Of a stretch of 64,000 nucleotides of DNA, positions 1-10,799 are shown in pieces. The translations under genes were made by a program, and so were the position numbers. Within the stretch, counting starts at the first letter, position 1; every line of letters begins with the position of its first letter. A model generated the notes under the pieces. The model had not been told where the DNA came from and did not search any database. It saw only the letters and a list, made by a program, of their open reading frames with translations. The stretch comes from Sebaldella sp. S0638 (GTDB taxonomy: Bacteria > Fusobacteriota > Fusobacteriia > Fusobacteriales > Leptotrichiaceae), in the NCBI RefSeq assembly GCF_024158605.1, contig NZ_JAMZGM010000001.1, positions 1 through 64,000 of the forward strand, given 5' to 3'.

Positions 1-80
1 TGCGCTATACTTTTCCCATTTTTATGCAGTTCTACCATTGTTGATTTAAATACTTTATCGTATCTTTTTGTTCCTTTCAT
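1..80 (-). CDS. IS3-type transposase OrfA, N-terminal fragment (partial)
   Basis: An ATG at 80 opens a frame to the window edge: 26 codons beginning MKGTKRYDKVFKSTMVEL and continuing HKNGKSIA. This is the typical opening of IS3-family OrfA proteins, small helix-turn-helix DNA-binding subunits of a transposase normally completed by frameshifting into OrfB. It is preceded by a purine-rich GAGAGAAGG stretch. It is cut by the window edge, so the HTH motif and the frameshift site cannot be seen. A different small HTH protein is possible, but the position just inside a transposon-like end favours OrfA. Confidence 0.6.
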   Translation of the reverse strand, partial: MKGTKRYDKVFKSTMVELHKNGKSIA

Positions 81-134
81 TTCGGACACCTGCCTTCTCT
101 CAATTAGTTTACACAATCAAGATTTTTGTGTCCA
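1..134 (-). mobile_element. IS3-family insertion sequence, 5' end (runs off window)
   Basis: Read on the minus strand, the element appears to begin at position 134 with TGGACACAAAAATC, a TG-starting end of the kind seen in IS3/IS150-type terminal repeats. About 50 bases further in, an ORF starts that reads like an IS3-type OrfA. The last codons of the neighbouring autotransporter (Trp-Thr-Gln-Lys-Ser-stop) are encoded by this end sequence, which marks the junction. The other end and OrfB lie outside the window, so the family call rests on the OrfA start and the end sequence only. Confidence 0.65.
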
Positions 135-3100
135 CTTTTTCATACTAACACCATATATATTCTGTTCTCTTTGGTTTATATTAGCATACATTTTTCCTGC
201 CAATTGTTCCATACTGCTGTCAAAATCATTTATATCATTGATTAAATCCAGTTTATCATAAACCTTTAAAGCATCTCCTACAGCATCCAGATATTTCCCC
301 TCAATATTCTTCGCAAAGCTGTCATACCAAAGTCCTTTTGTAAACTGGTCATAATCTATCTTTTCCATCCAAATGTCTACTTTACCGTTTGAATTTATAT
401 TTGGTATTGCATCGAATGTCAATGATCCGCTCTTTACTGTTAATTCTCCTGAATTTAACCCTCCGCCTTCTGTCATTGGATCAAATACATTTTCAAATTT
501 ATATACTCTTGCATTTGTCCCCTGTGTGAATAAAGGATCTATATTCACTGCTTCTGTACCATAATCAAATGACGGCGCTGCTATCTGTACTGAATTTGTT
601 AACAAGAATCCTGCATTCATGTCTTCCATGTTGTAATCGTTTATAGTTACCTCATCTATTGTAGGTACCCTAAAACTGTTTACATCTGCTCTTATTATTA
701 AATTTAGTCCATTTAGGTCAAATTTCTCGTCTACCTTAATTACTCCTGCATTGATTATACTTGGGATTTCATATAACCCCTCTCCTTCACGAACTTGAAG
801 CGAGTTTATTATCCCAGAAGCTATTTCTATTTTACCGTTATTTACCAGTTTTGAACCGCCTGAAAGCTGAACACCTGTACTGTTATTTCCGTTTATGTAG
901 ATAGCTCCATTTTTTTCATTTACTATTGTTGAATTTAGCGATGCATAAATTCCTGTGCTTTCATTACCATTCATAGTAATTGTTCCTGAATTTGAGATTT
1001 TTGATCCTAGTGCTGCTGCTATCCCTATTGATTTTTCACCTGATAAAGTTATGTTTCCTGAATTCTCGAGGGTTCCCGTTACTGTATAAATTCCTATTGC
1101 ACCATTGGCATTGGAAACTATATTTCCGCTGTTTGATCCGCTGTTTGTATTTCCCTGCAGATATACACCGATTGAATCAGCACCGATTTCTATATTTCCT
1201 GTATTATTAAAATTTTCTGCCTTTTCATTGTATATACCTACTGAATAAAAATTCTTTGCCGGATCTTTTGCATCTATTATCATTGAATCTCCCACTTTTA
1301 TATTACCGCTGTTGTCTACATTTACTCCTTTTGTATAAATTCCTATATTGGCAGTTCCGCTGCCTCCTGTTATATCTGCTTTATTTACAAGGTCTCCGCC
1401 GTTTTCCATATAAAAGGCCATTGAATTCGACCCGTTCATTGTAATATCTGCACCTGTATCATTAAATACAGAGCTTCCATTATTTGAATATAATAAGACA
1501 CTACTTTCACCTAATGTTGATTTGTTTCTGTTTATTAGATTTGAACCTGTATCCAGAATAATTCCGTAATTATTTTGAGCAATTTTCATTTCCATATTAT
1601 TGTCAATATTAGCTCCGTCTTTTCCGTAAATACCTACTTCTTCCACATCATCTGCATTTAGTATTCCGTTATTTAAAGTTACTGTACCAGATACAGCATA
1701 AACATTAACTCCCTCTGAACCTGTATTTATATCACCTGACAGATGATTTATAGTTCCTCCGTCAGTATACAGTCCCACTGCTTTAGCCCCGCCTGTTATA
1801 TCAGCTGCGTTAGTTATTGCTGCGTTTGCATTTTTATTGAAAATACCGACACCTGAATCTCCTGTTGTTATATTCCCGGCATTATTTACGACATCAGCTT
1901 GTACACCATTCATATATATTCCCACTGATCCGTTGCCTGACAGCATTATCGACCCTGTATTATTAACTTCTGATACATCTGCCCCGCTAAAATATAAACC
2001 TACTGTTTTATCTCCGCTGCCGGATACATTCCCGCTGTTTGACATTTTATTTCCATCTTTCAGATAAAGACCTGCTGAATTAGAACCTATACTTATATTA
2101 CCTGTATTTGCTATCTCTGTTCCTGCTCCGCTGCCGTATAATCCTACAGAATATGATCCAAGACTTATTGTTCCTTCATTTAATGCTGATGCTCCGTTTT
2201 TAACGAAAATACCTACCGAATCATCACCAAATGAAATTATTCCTTTATTTGTAGCTTCATCGTTCACAGCAATACCATTAATATTTGTTAGTCCTGAATA
2301 CACTCCGTCTAAAGCCAGTGCTACTACATTAGAGTCTGTTGATACCAATTGTGAATTTGAATCTAACAACACTGCTGAGTTAGTTCCAGATATAAAGGTT
2401 CCTCCCTGACCTAATGAAGCTGTGGAATTATAGTATGAAGTTTTACCAATTAGATTTTGGAAATTATAACTCGATCCTGCTGTAGATGAAATATTAAAAC
2501 TTTGATCAAAACCACCAGTGTTTAATACATTAAATACTGTAATACCTTTCCCGTCTACATTTATATTTCCTGTTCCTGTGAAATTAGTTGTTCCGTCTAA
2601 GTAAATACCTACTGCGTTATCTCCGTTTAAATTCAATTCCAGATTAGTAATATTTATATCGGAATCTTTTGCATAAAGGCCTACTCCATTTTCTCCTACT
2701 GTTATTTCCCCTGCACTGCCGCTCCACCAATCGCTGTAGACACCTGATTTATTAGCATATATTCCTATACCGCCTTTTGAAGCACTCATATCTATATTTG
2801 ATGTATCATATAAAGTTGCATACATATATCCGTAAGAAGTATTGTTATTTGCGTAAATACCTATAGATTTATTTCCTCCGTCAGATATTATTTTCCCTGC
2901 ATTCTCTATAGAAGAATATGAATAATCATAAGGATTATCATCTGTATCAAGATATGTTGTATTGTATATCCCGATTCCATTATCAGCTATTCTTATTTCT
3001 CCTGTATTTGAGAGATATCCGCTTATTTCATACAAGCCTATACTTTTATTTCCACGTACATCTATTGTACCCGCATTATTTGTTCTTCCTCTTTTATTGT

Positions 3101-5861
3101 ATATTCCTACTGAAGAATCCCCTTTTAAATCTATTGTACCGTCATTATTAATATAACTTGTATTTTCATAATATTTAGAGGACTGTCCTATTCCTATAAG
3201 AGAGTTTTCCGTTCCTGTTATTTTCACTCCATTTTCCAGATTAATACTGGATTGTCCTATTCCTAAATTTCTGAATGTTTTATTTCCGTTAGAATTATTT
3301 TTATCTATATCAGAATCTATATCTATATTAACTGTTCCCTGAAAAATTTTTATTTTATCCACACCATTAACAAAATTTACATTTGGAATATTTAAATTTG
3401 ATAAATCAGAAATTTTAACGGTTGCATGTCCTATTGCCATATTATAACTGCTTTCATCTGCAATAACATTCAGCTGACCGTTGCTTATGTCTACTACATT
3501 TGTAAAATAGTTTTGAATATCGGCATTTCCATAGTTACCGTCATAATAAAATCCTATTGCGCCATTTTTTAAGTTTACATTTACTGTATCATTTATTTTA
3601 AATTTTCCTGACAGCACTCCATCTTTAGAATTCACTGTCTCATGATAGAAAGCATATGTACTCTTACCATTTGCAGTTATTTCGAGACTTCCTCCCGATG
3701 TCAGCGGTGATAATTCTATATCTCCTGGTTTTGAATAAATTACTGCCCCGTTATCACCATTTACTTCCAATCTGTTGGCGCTTATTTTAGACACGCTTGG
3801 TGTGTATACATTATAAGAACCGCCCGATATAGCGTAACCTCCATAAATAACTGTTCCTTTATTGTTATTTATTATAATATGATCACTTTTAGATTCAGCT
3901 GTTCCTCTATTATAGATTCCTATTGCATTTTCTCCGCCCATATCCAAATTTCCGTTATTTATTAATGTTGCTCCTAAGCTTAATGCTCCCATTCCCAAAG
4001 CTCCATAAGTGGTTCCTAAATTTGTATAAGGAGATGAATTATTTATTACATCTGCATTGTTAATAATTATTGGACTCGGTGTAAAATTAGTAGGTGTGTA
4101 CCAGCTAGTAGTTAAAGCATACATAGCTTTTGCATTTTCAGTAATTTCTATTGGCATATTGTTTATAACTTTTGAATGATACTCTGTAGTAACTACAGTA
4201 TTCATAGTTCCCGTGTCTATTATTCCAACTGCATTTTTCAAACTCTCATCTAATTCCAAAGTCACTTTTTCTGAATTAGCTGCTTCTGATACTGTAAATA
4301 ACGAACTTGATTTTGAATCTGGTCCGAATTTTATACTTTCTACCACTTTATCAGTTAGAATATAATGATAATCTTTTCCTTTTTCCATAGCTTCAAGTAC
4401 AATTCCTGAGCCTCTTTGTGAGTTTACTATTATATTCAAATTTTTGATATTTTCCAGAGGATTTATGCCTCCGGCTATTCCCATATTTCTGCTAATTACT
4501 ATTCCTGTGCCCATATCACTGTTAACCGTTATTAATCCGTCCGAACCGTCCAATATAATATTAGATGTGGCTTCATTAGGATTAGGGCCTATATAATTAA
4601 GACCAATATGAATCCCTGTTGCCCTATCTCCATTCACATTAATAATTCCCGGTTTCACAATCGCTTTTCCACTTTCACTAGTTCCATATAGTATATTTAA
4701 TCCTATTCCATTTCTATTCAAATTAATTATACCAGAATTGATCAATTCTCCGCTTACTGTTCCATCTTTAGTTTTGGCATTTAAAGTCATACCACTTCCA
4801 TAAGTCACTGTTATTGTGCCTTTATTCTCCAATGTTGCCGTTACATCAGGTAAACTAGCCTGATTTTGTAAATCTAAATAAAGTCCTGTTTTAATATTAT
4901 TTCCTGTCATCTCCAGATTCCCGTTAAATTCCACTTTGCTGTCAGACGTTATATAATATGGTCTGTAGCTTAAGAAACCATATCCTGGATTCCACCTAAC
5001 ATAATCAGTTATATTATAATCATTGTTAAGTTTCCAGTCTCCACCGACAGAAAAATCCCCGTCAATTCCCATAGTCATCAAAGAAAATTCATTTACCAAA
5101 GAACTTCCGAATGTATAAGATGCAGGTGTTGTTCCAGATACAACTCCGTTATTATATGAAGTTTCTCCTGTTATTTGAATACTTCCGTCGCTGTTACTCT
5201 GAACTTTTACTTCTCCTGATGAAGTTACATTTAAATTCTCATAAATAGTATTTCCAGATGAATTATATTGAATATTATTTGTATTTTCCCCAATTTGTGT
5301 GAATGCGAAAAAGCTATAAAAATTAGAAAAATCTGTAGTTGCTGATATTGCCCCTGGTACCTCTACAGGTGTAAAATTAATAATCGGATCACTTATCTGC
5401 GGTGCTGATATACTCGGCAAATTTACGTTCACTTCCGGTTCATCCGGTGAAAGTATATCTAAATTAACACCATTTACTGTTTTTCCTTTTACAGGTATAA
5501 AAACTCCCAGATCTATTTTCTTTCCTTCATTTTCTGCTATAGGAATACGCTCTTCCCTGTTTCCTCCTCTGTTTGAATGATTGTAAAAACCTGTAAAAAA
5601 CACTTGCCATTCAAGGTACTCCGGTTTTACAATATAGTCACCTTGTAAATACAAGTCTTTTAATTCTTTGTTTCTTTTATTTAGTATTTTTTCCAATAAT
5701 TTGTAATTTTCGTCATTTGATTTGTTTTTTTCTAAATTTTTTGTAATTTTATTGTAAACGTTTTCATATTTCATTTGACTTGATTGAGCCTGTACACCGC
5801 CTACACCCACAGCTAAAGTGTTGAGTGCCAGTGCAGTCAACAATTTTTTATTCTTTCTCAT
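117..5861 (-). pseudogene. Autotransporter adhesin passenger, truncated by IS before the beta-barrel
   Basis: Large surface protein, 1914 residues from the chosen start. The start at 5861 is preferred over the ATG at 5876 because AAGGAG (5868-5873) sits 6 bases before it; it gives a clean signal peptide (MRKNKKLLTALALNT, then an Ala-rich end near residue 25). Next come a charged coiled region (about 30-75), the fusobacterial autotransporter N-terminal region with EWQVFFTGFY, a linker, and from about residue 890 to 1690 a beta-roll of roughly 30-residue repeats of the type S.GIY...N.G.I..G. The C-terminal junction region (WYDSFAKNIEGKY, NINQREQNIYG) normally leads straight into a beta-barrel of about 280 residues. 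Here that barrel is absent: the frame runs into the IS end at 134 and stops at 117. Without a barrel, type V export should fail, so I treat it as an interrupted gene whose 3' part may lie beyond the IS. Confidence 0.85.
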
Positions 5862-6020
5862 TTTTTTCTCCTTCATTAAAAATCATAAAACAACAATGAT
5901 TTACATATTTACGGTTAATTATTAAAAATATTTTTTGAAACCTCTAATTTAAAAGAATAATTTTACAATTTTTTATTTTTAATTATTAACCAGACAATTA
6001 TTTTTCTCGCTGGTATAGAG

Positions 6021-6049
6021 ATTATATACATTTTAGAATAATATGTCAA
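6021..6049 (-). promoter_or_regulatory. Promoter of the autotransporter gene
   Basis: On the minus strand TTGACA (6044-6049) is followed, after 17 bases, by TATAAT (6021-6026), both full consensus. The predicted start near 6014 leaves a leader of about 150 bases before the ribosome site at 5868-5873. Confidence 0.75.
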
Positions 6050-6360
6050 CAATATTTCTAAACAAATATTTTTATTTCTTTAGAGTACCTAGAATCATTG
6101 CTTTATTAGTAAAAATATTACTTGAGATTATCTTCATCTATAATTTAGTTTATCTCTGAAAGATTTTTTACGACTTTTTTTATTATTTGTTTTATATTTT
6201 AAAAGTATAATCATCTGCTAAGGTTCTTTCATATTTTTTTTAACACGGGTAAAATACTAAGGTTTTCATTATGTTTTATCAACATAAAAAAATTGTATAC
6301 TTATTCTAAACGTCCTATATCGAGTTGTTAGTTTTTCTATTTTTATAATATAATCTGACT
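6050..6360. other. AT-rich intergenic stretch without a recognised gene
   Basis: About 310 bases between the autotransporter promoter and the terminator of the purine operon. I see no ORF with a ribosome site, no RNA gene and no strong inverted repeat here. Confidence 0.6.
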
Positions 6361-6404
6361 AAAAAAACACCTCTGTCAGTTTTACCCGACAATTGAGGTG
6401 TTTT
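6361..6404 (-). terminator. Rho-independent terminator of the purine operon
   Basis: Arms AAAACACCTC (6364-6373) and GAGGTGTTTT (6395-6404) are perfectly complementary, with an inner TGTC/GACA pairing. Read on the minus strand the hairpin ends in a run of T (6361-6367). It lies just after the purD stop. Confidence 0.85.
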
Positions 6405-6414
6405 ACCAAAATAT

Positions 6415-7659
6415 TTATATCTCTCCTATATCTTTTCTATAATATTTACCGTTAAAATTTATATTTCCTAATATCTCATATGCATTTTTTCTTGCCTCTT
6501 CCAGTGTATCTCCCAAACCTACAGTGCTTAAAACCCTACCGCCTGAAGTAAGAAATTTCCCGTCCTTCTCTATTACTCCGGCCATAAACACCAGCCCGTC
6601 TTTTACATCAAAATTTATTTCATATCCCTTCTTATATTCTTCGGGATACCCTCCTGAAGAAGCTACTACACAGCAGGAAAAACCATTTTTCCATTCAAGT
6701 CTAATTTTATTCAGCTCTCTCTTTAGACAGCTGTCAATAACATCCAGAAGGTCTGATTCAAGTAACGGCAATACTGCCTGTGTTTCAGGATCTCCCAGTC
6801 TCATATTGTATTCCAGAAGGTACACACCTTTTTTAGTGATCATTACTCCAAAAAATATTATACCTGCAAAATCCATTTTTTCTGCTTTTATACCTTTCAA
6901 AGTCGGTTCCAGTATATTTTTTCGAAACTCTTCTTCTACTGTATCAGTCATGTAGGGATTAGGGCATATAGCACCCATACCTCCCGTATTCAGTCCTGTT
7001 TCATTTTCTCCGATTTTTTTATGATCTTTGGCACTTATCATGGTAAGTATAGTTTCAGAATCTGTAAATGACAGAACAGATGCTTCATATCCCACAAGAA
7101 ACTCCTCAATTACTACTTCGCTTCCTGCGCTTTCAAACTTCATTTCTACCATTATTTCATTCACTGCTTTTTCTGCTTCTTCTTTATTCTTTGCTATTAT
7201 TACACCCTTTCCAGCTGCAAGCCCGCTTGCTTTCACCACTACAGGAAATTCTGCATGTGAAAGATACTCCAAAGCTGCGCTGCTTTCAGAAAAAGTCTCG
7301 TATTCAGCAGTTCTCACTCCATACTTTTTCATAAAGTTCTTTGAAAAAACCTTACTCCCCTCAAGCTGTGCGGCTAATTTATCAGGCCCGAAAATTTTCA
7401 GGTTTTTCTCTGTGAATTTATCTACTATTCCTTCTACAAGAAGCTCTTCACTTCCCACTATTGTCAGATCAATTGCATTTTTCACAGCAAATTCCAGCAT
7501 TTCGTCAACTGTTTTCAGGTTCACACATTCTCCTTTTTCCAAATGGCTTATCCCGGCATTTCCTAATGCCGCGTATATTTTCTCCACTTTAGGATTCTGC
7601 GATAATTTCCATGCAATTGCGTGTTCCCTTCCACCGTTTCCTATTATCAATATTTTCAT
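6415..7659 (-). CDS. purD: Phosphoribosylamine-glycine ligase (GAR synthetase)
   Basis: Step 2 of purine synthesis: ATP-dependent joining of glycine to phosphoribosylamine, in the cytoplasm. 414 residues, the usual length. Visible signatures are the N-terminal GNGGREHA loop (residues 7-14), the ATP-grasp region with KASGLAAGKGV (about 143-153), and LEYNMRLGDPETQ near 278-290, the PurD signature carrying metal ligands. It is the last gene of the pur operon, 57 bases after purH, and is followed by a strong terminator. No oddity seen. Confidence 0.97.
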   Translation of the reverse strand: MKILIIGNGGREHAIAWKLSQNPKVEKIYAALGNAGISHLEKGECVNLKTVDEMLEFAVKNAIDLTIVGSEELLVEGIVDKFTEKNLKIFGPDKLAAQLEGSKVFSKNFMKKYGVRTAEYETFSESSAALEYLSHAEFPVVVKASGLAAGKGVIIAKNKEEAEKAVNEIMVEMKFESAGSEVVIEEFLVGYEASVLSFTDSETILTMISAKDHKKIGENETGLNTGGMGAICPNPYMTDTVEEEFRKNILEPTLKGIKAEKMDFAGIIFFGVMITKKGVYLLEYNMRLGDPETQAVLPLLESDLLDVIDSCLKRELNKIRLEWKNGFSCCVVASSGGYPEEYKKGYEINFDVKDGLVFMAGVIEKDGKFLTSGGRVLSTVGLGDTLEEARKNAYEILGNINFNGKYYRKDIGEI

Positions 7660-7716
7660 TTTTTCTCCTACTAAAATATATTTAAATAACTAATGGCTGT
7701 TTCAGGTTTCATTTTA

Positions 7717-9219
7717 TTAATGTTTAAAGTGTCTTATTCCGGTAAATACCATTGATATTCCATGTTCATTGCAGGCATCCACAGATTCCTGATCTCTCAT
7801 AGAGCCTCCGGGCTGTATTATAGCAGTAATTCCTGCTTTAGCTGCTGCATCTACACAGTCCCTGAAAGGAAAAAATGCATCAGATGCAAGTACAACACCA
7901 TCTCCCGCTCTTTCCAAAGCCTGCATTGTAGCCCATATTCTGTTTGTTTCCCCGGTTCCTATTCCTTTTGCCATACCGTCTTTTACCACTACTATAGCAT
8001 TTGATTTTACATGTTTTACTACTTTCATTCCCAGAATCATATCTCTTATTTCAGCTTCATCCGGTACTTTTTTTGTTACAATATTGAATTCTTTCATCAT
8101 TTCTTTATTTACATCCTGTACAAGCAGCCCGCCGTCTACTTTTACATACTCGAATTTATCCTGAACTTTTCCTGTTTTGGCTTCTATTACTCTCAGATTT
8201 TTCTTTCCTTTTAATACTTCAAGTGCACGATCAGTATAAGAAGGTGCTACTACTATTTCCAGAAAAATCTTTGCCATTTCCACCGCAGTCTCCTCGTCCA
8301 CTTCTTTATTTACAGCAACTATCCCTCCGAATATTGATAGAGGGTCACATTCATAAGCTTTCTGATAGACTTCAAAAGGAGTTTTTCCTACTGCCGCCCC
8401 GCATGGTGTAGAATGTTTTATTGCAGAACATGCCGGCTCGTCAAACTCATTTACTATTTTCCATGCAATATCCATATCTCTTATATTATTAAAAGATAAT
8501 TCTTTTCCGTTCAGCTGTTTAAAATCTTTCATCGCCCCGTCCTGAACTGTAGATACATAATATGCCGCTTTTTGATGAGGATTTTCTCCGTATCTCAGAT
8601 CAAACATTTTTTCATAAGACATATTCAGATAGTGAGGGAATTCTTCATTAAGCAGGAATTCTGATATTGCCGCATCATATGCCGAACAAAGATTAAATAC
8701 CTTTCCTGCCAGATTTTTTCTTGTCTCAAAACTTACATTCCCTGATTCGTTTATTTCTCCTTTTACCTTTTCATAATCATCTGTATCAGATATTACCACT
8801 ACGTCTTTAAAAGACTTTGCAGCTGATCTCAGCATAGTCGGTCCGCCTATATCTATGAACTCTACCTTTTCCTCAAAGCTCTTGTCTGTTTTTACCTCTT
8901 CAAAAAACGGATACAGATTTACAATTACCATATCTATGGGCTTAATATCATTTTCCTCTATAGTTTTCATATGTTCGGCATTATCTCTTATGGCAAGTAT
9001 TCCTCCGTGTATATTCGGATGCAGTGTTTTCACTCTTCCGTCAAGCATCTCTTTGAATTTTGTTATTTCCGAAACTTCTGTTACCGGTATTCCGTTTTCT
9101 TTCAAATATCTGTATGTTCCTCCTGTAGATATTATCTCCACATCTTTTTCCATAAGAAATTTTGAAAATTCCAATATATTATCTTTTTTATAAACACTTA
9201 TCAAAGCTCTCTTTATCAT
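7717..9219 (-). CDS. purH: AICAR transformylase / IMP cyclohydrolase
   Basis: Bifunctional enzyme for the last two steps to IMP. 500 residues, normal length. The N-terminal IMP cyclohydrolase (MGS-like) domain shows STGGTYRYL and [17 protein letters not shown]; the C-terminal transformylase domain shows the [11 protein letters not shown] stretch and [10 protein letters not shown]-type end motifs. It uses 10-formyl-THF, which links it to fhs upstream of the operon. Located between purN (27 bases) and purD. Confidence 0.97.
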   Translation of the reverse strand: MIKRALISVYKKDNILEFSKFLMEKDVEIISTGGTYRYLKENGIPVTEVSEITKFKEMLDGRVKTLHPNIHGGILAIRDNAEHMKTIEENDIKPIDMVIVNLYPFFEEVKTDKSFEEKVEFIDIGGPTMLRSAAKSFKDVVVISDTDDYEKVKGEINESGNVSFETRKNLAGKVFNLCSAYDAAISEFLLNEEFPHYLNMSYEKMFDLRYGENPHQKAAYYVSTVQDGAMKDFKQLNGKELSFNNIRDMDIAWKIVNEFDEPACSAIKHSTPCGAAVGKTPFEVYQKAYECDPLSIFGGIVAVNKEVDEETAVEMAKIFLEIVVAPSYTDRALEVLKGKKNLRVIEAKTGKVQDKFEYVKVDGGLLVQDVNKEMMKEFNIVTKKVPDEAEIRDMILGMKVVKHVKSNAIVVVKDGMAKGIGTGETNRIWATMQALERAGDGVVLASDAFFPFRDCVDAAAKAGITAIIQPGGSMRDQESVDACNEHGISMVFTGIRHFKH

Positions 9220-9246
9220 ATCTCACTCCTGATTAAATTAAATATT

Positions 9247-9816
9247 CTATTTTGTGAAAACTTTCTTTATTGCCTCTGTTAAAATTATATGTTCTTTTTC
9301 CAATACTTTCTGCTGTAATGTTTCCGGTGTGTCATCAGGTGTTACGGTTACTTTTTCCTGAATTATTATTTCTCCTGTATCTATGCCGGTATCCACATAA
9401 TGGACAGTACAGCCGCTTTCCTTTTCATTGTTTTTTATCACAGCTTCATGTATTTTTATTCCGTACATACCTGCACCACCATATTTTGGAAGCAATGAAG
9501 GGTGTATATTTATTATTTTTCTGTCCCACTTTTTTACAAATTCAGTATCAAGAATAGACAGAAAACCTGCTAATACAATATAGTCTACATTTCCGTCCAA
9601 AAATTCCCCGATTTTTTCCGATAATGAATCCCTGTATTTTTTCCTGTCAGCAACTAATGTTTTTATACCTTCATTTTCAGCTCTTTTTATTCCGAAACAT
9701 TCCCTGTCAGATATTACATATTCAATAGTACAGTCCAGATTTTTATTTTTTATATTATCAATTACTGATTGTAAATTTGAACCTCCCCCGGAAATTAAAA
9801 CTGCTATTTTAGGCAT
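9247..9816 (-). CDS. purN: Phosphoribosylglycinamide formyltransferase (GART)
   Basis: Transfers the formyl group of 10-formyl-THF to GAR. 189 residues. The start MPKIAVLISGGGSNLQ carries the phosphate-binding GGGSN loop; the catalytic core INIHPSLLPKYGG (about 102-114) has the conserved His, and HYVDTGIDTGEII near 139-151 has the conserved Asp. It overlaps the 3' end of purM by 13 bases, suggesting translational coupling. This is the folate-dependent type, not the formate-using PurT. Confidence 0.96.
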   Translation of the reverse strand: MPKIAVLISGGGSNLQSVIDNIKNKNLDCTIEYVISDRECFGIKRAENEGIKTLVADRKKYRDSLSEKIGEFLDGNVDYIVLAGFLSILDTEFVKKWDRKIINIHPSLLPKYGGAGMYGIKIHEAVIKNNEKESGCTVHYVDTGIDTGEIIIQEKVTVTPDDTPETLQQKVLEKEHIILTEAIKKVFTK

Positions 9817-10799
9817 ATTTTACTGTCTCCTTCTTCTATATGACCTATCTCGTATGCATTTTCACCATACTTTGACAGTTTTTTGATTATTTTATCCTTG
9901 TCCTTAGCTTTTACTACCATTATAAAGCCGATACCCATATTAAATGTTCCCCACATCTCATCCTCAGGAACACCTTTTGACTGAAGATAATTAAATATTT
10001 CAGGTACTTTTATTTTATCTTTAAAAATTACAGCACTTAAACCGTCAGGGATAATACGCGGCACATTTTCTATAAGTCCGCCTCCTGTGATATGAGCCAT
10101 ACCTTTTACTTTATATTTTTTCAGCACTTTTGATACTGGAGCTACGTATATTCTCGTGGGAGTAAGAAGGTATTCTGATATTTTCTGTCCGTTATACTCT
10201 TCATCAAGATCAGTTATGAGTTTTCTTACAAGTGAAAACCCATTGCTGTGTACACCGCTTGACGGAAGTCCGATAATTACATTACCCGGCTTTATCTTCT
10301 CACCGTTTATTACTTTCTTTCTCTCTACCACTCCTACAGCAAAACCGGCTATATCATATTCCCCTTCGCTGTAAAATCCCGGCATTTCAGCAGTTTCTCC
10401 GCCTACCAGAGCCATCTTGGAGCTGTGGCACCCTTCGGCTACACCTTTTACAATCTCCGAAGATACCCCGGCATCTAGTTTCCCGCATGCAAGATAATCA
10501 AGAAAAAACAAAGGCTTTGCCCCGTGACATAAAATATCATTTACACACATTGCTACACAATCTATTCCCACAGTATCATATTTTTTCAGGTGAAAAGCCA
10601 GTTTCAGCTTCGTACCCACCCCGTCTGTTCCTGAAACTAACACGGGATTTTTATATCTTCCCAGTTTATACATAGCCCCAAAACTTCCAAGCTCGTTTAA
10701 TACTTTTTTTGAATATGTACTCAGAGCCGTTTGTTTTATCAAATCAACACTTTTGTACCCCTCTTCTTTATCCACCCCGGAATTTTTATAAGTCAGCAT
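9804..10799 (-). CDS. purM: Phosphoribosylformylglycinamidine cyclo-ligase (AIR synthetase)
   Basis: Closes the imidazole ring to give AIR. The start at 10799 is chosen because GGAGG sits 6 bases before it; an ATG two codons earlier overlaps the ribosome site. About 331 residues. Family landmarks include the N-terminal YKNSGVDKEEG, GTDGVGTKL (about 58-66) and ALVGGETAEMPG. It overlaps the end of purF by 14 bases, so the two are probably coupled in translation. Confidence 0.96.
   Translation of the reverse strand: MLTYKNSGVDKEEGYKSVDLIKQTALSTYSKKVLNELGSFGAMYKLGRYKNPVLVSGTDGVGTKLKLAFHLKKYDTVGIDCVAMCVNDILCHGAKPLFFLDYLACGKLDAGVSSEIVKGVAEGCHSSKMALVGGETAEMPGFYSEGEYDIAGFAVGVVERKKVINGEKIKPGNVIIGLPSSGVHSNGFSLVRKLITDLDEEYNGQKISEYLLTPTRIYVAPVSKVLKKYKVKGMAHITGGGLIENVPRIIPDGLSAVIFKDKIKVPEIFNYLQSKGVPEDEMWGTFNMGIGFIMVVKAKDKDKIIKKLSKYGENAYEIGHIEEGDSKICLK

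Noticed and set aside
800-3200. Repeated DNA in the autotransporter gene considered as a CRISPR or satellite array
   Set aside because: The repeats are at protein level (about 30 residues, GIY and N.G patterns) with divergent DNA and an uninterrupted frame.
6524-6955. Long open frame opposite purD (and many similar frames opposite other genes)
   Set aside because: Shadow of the real gene on the other strand; no ribosome site, and a composition set by purD codons.
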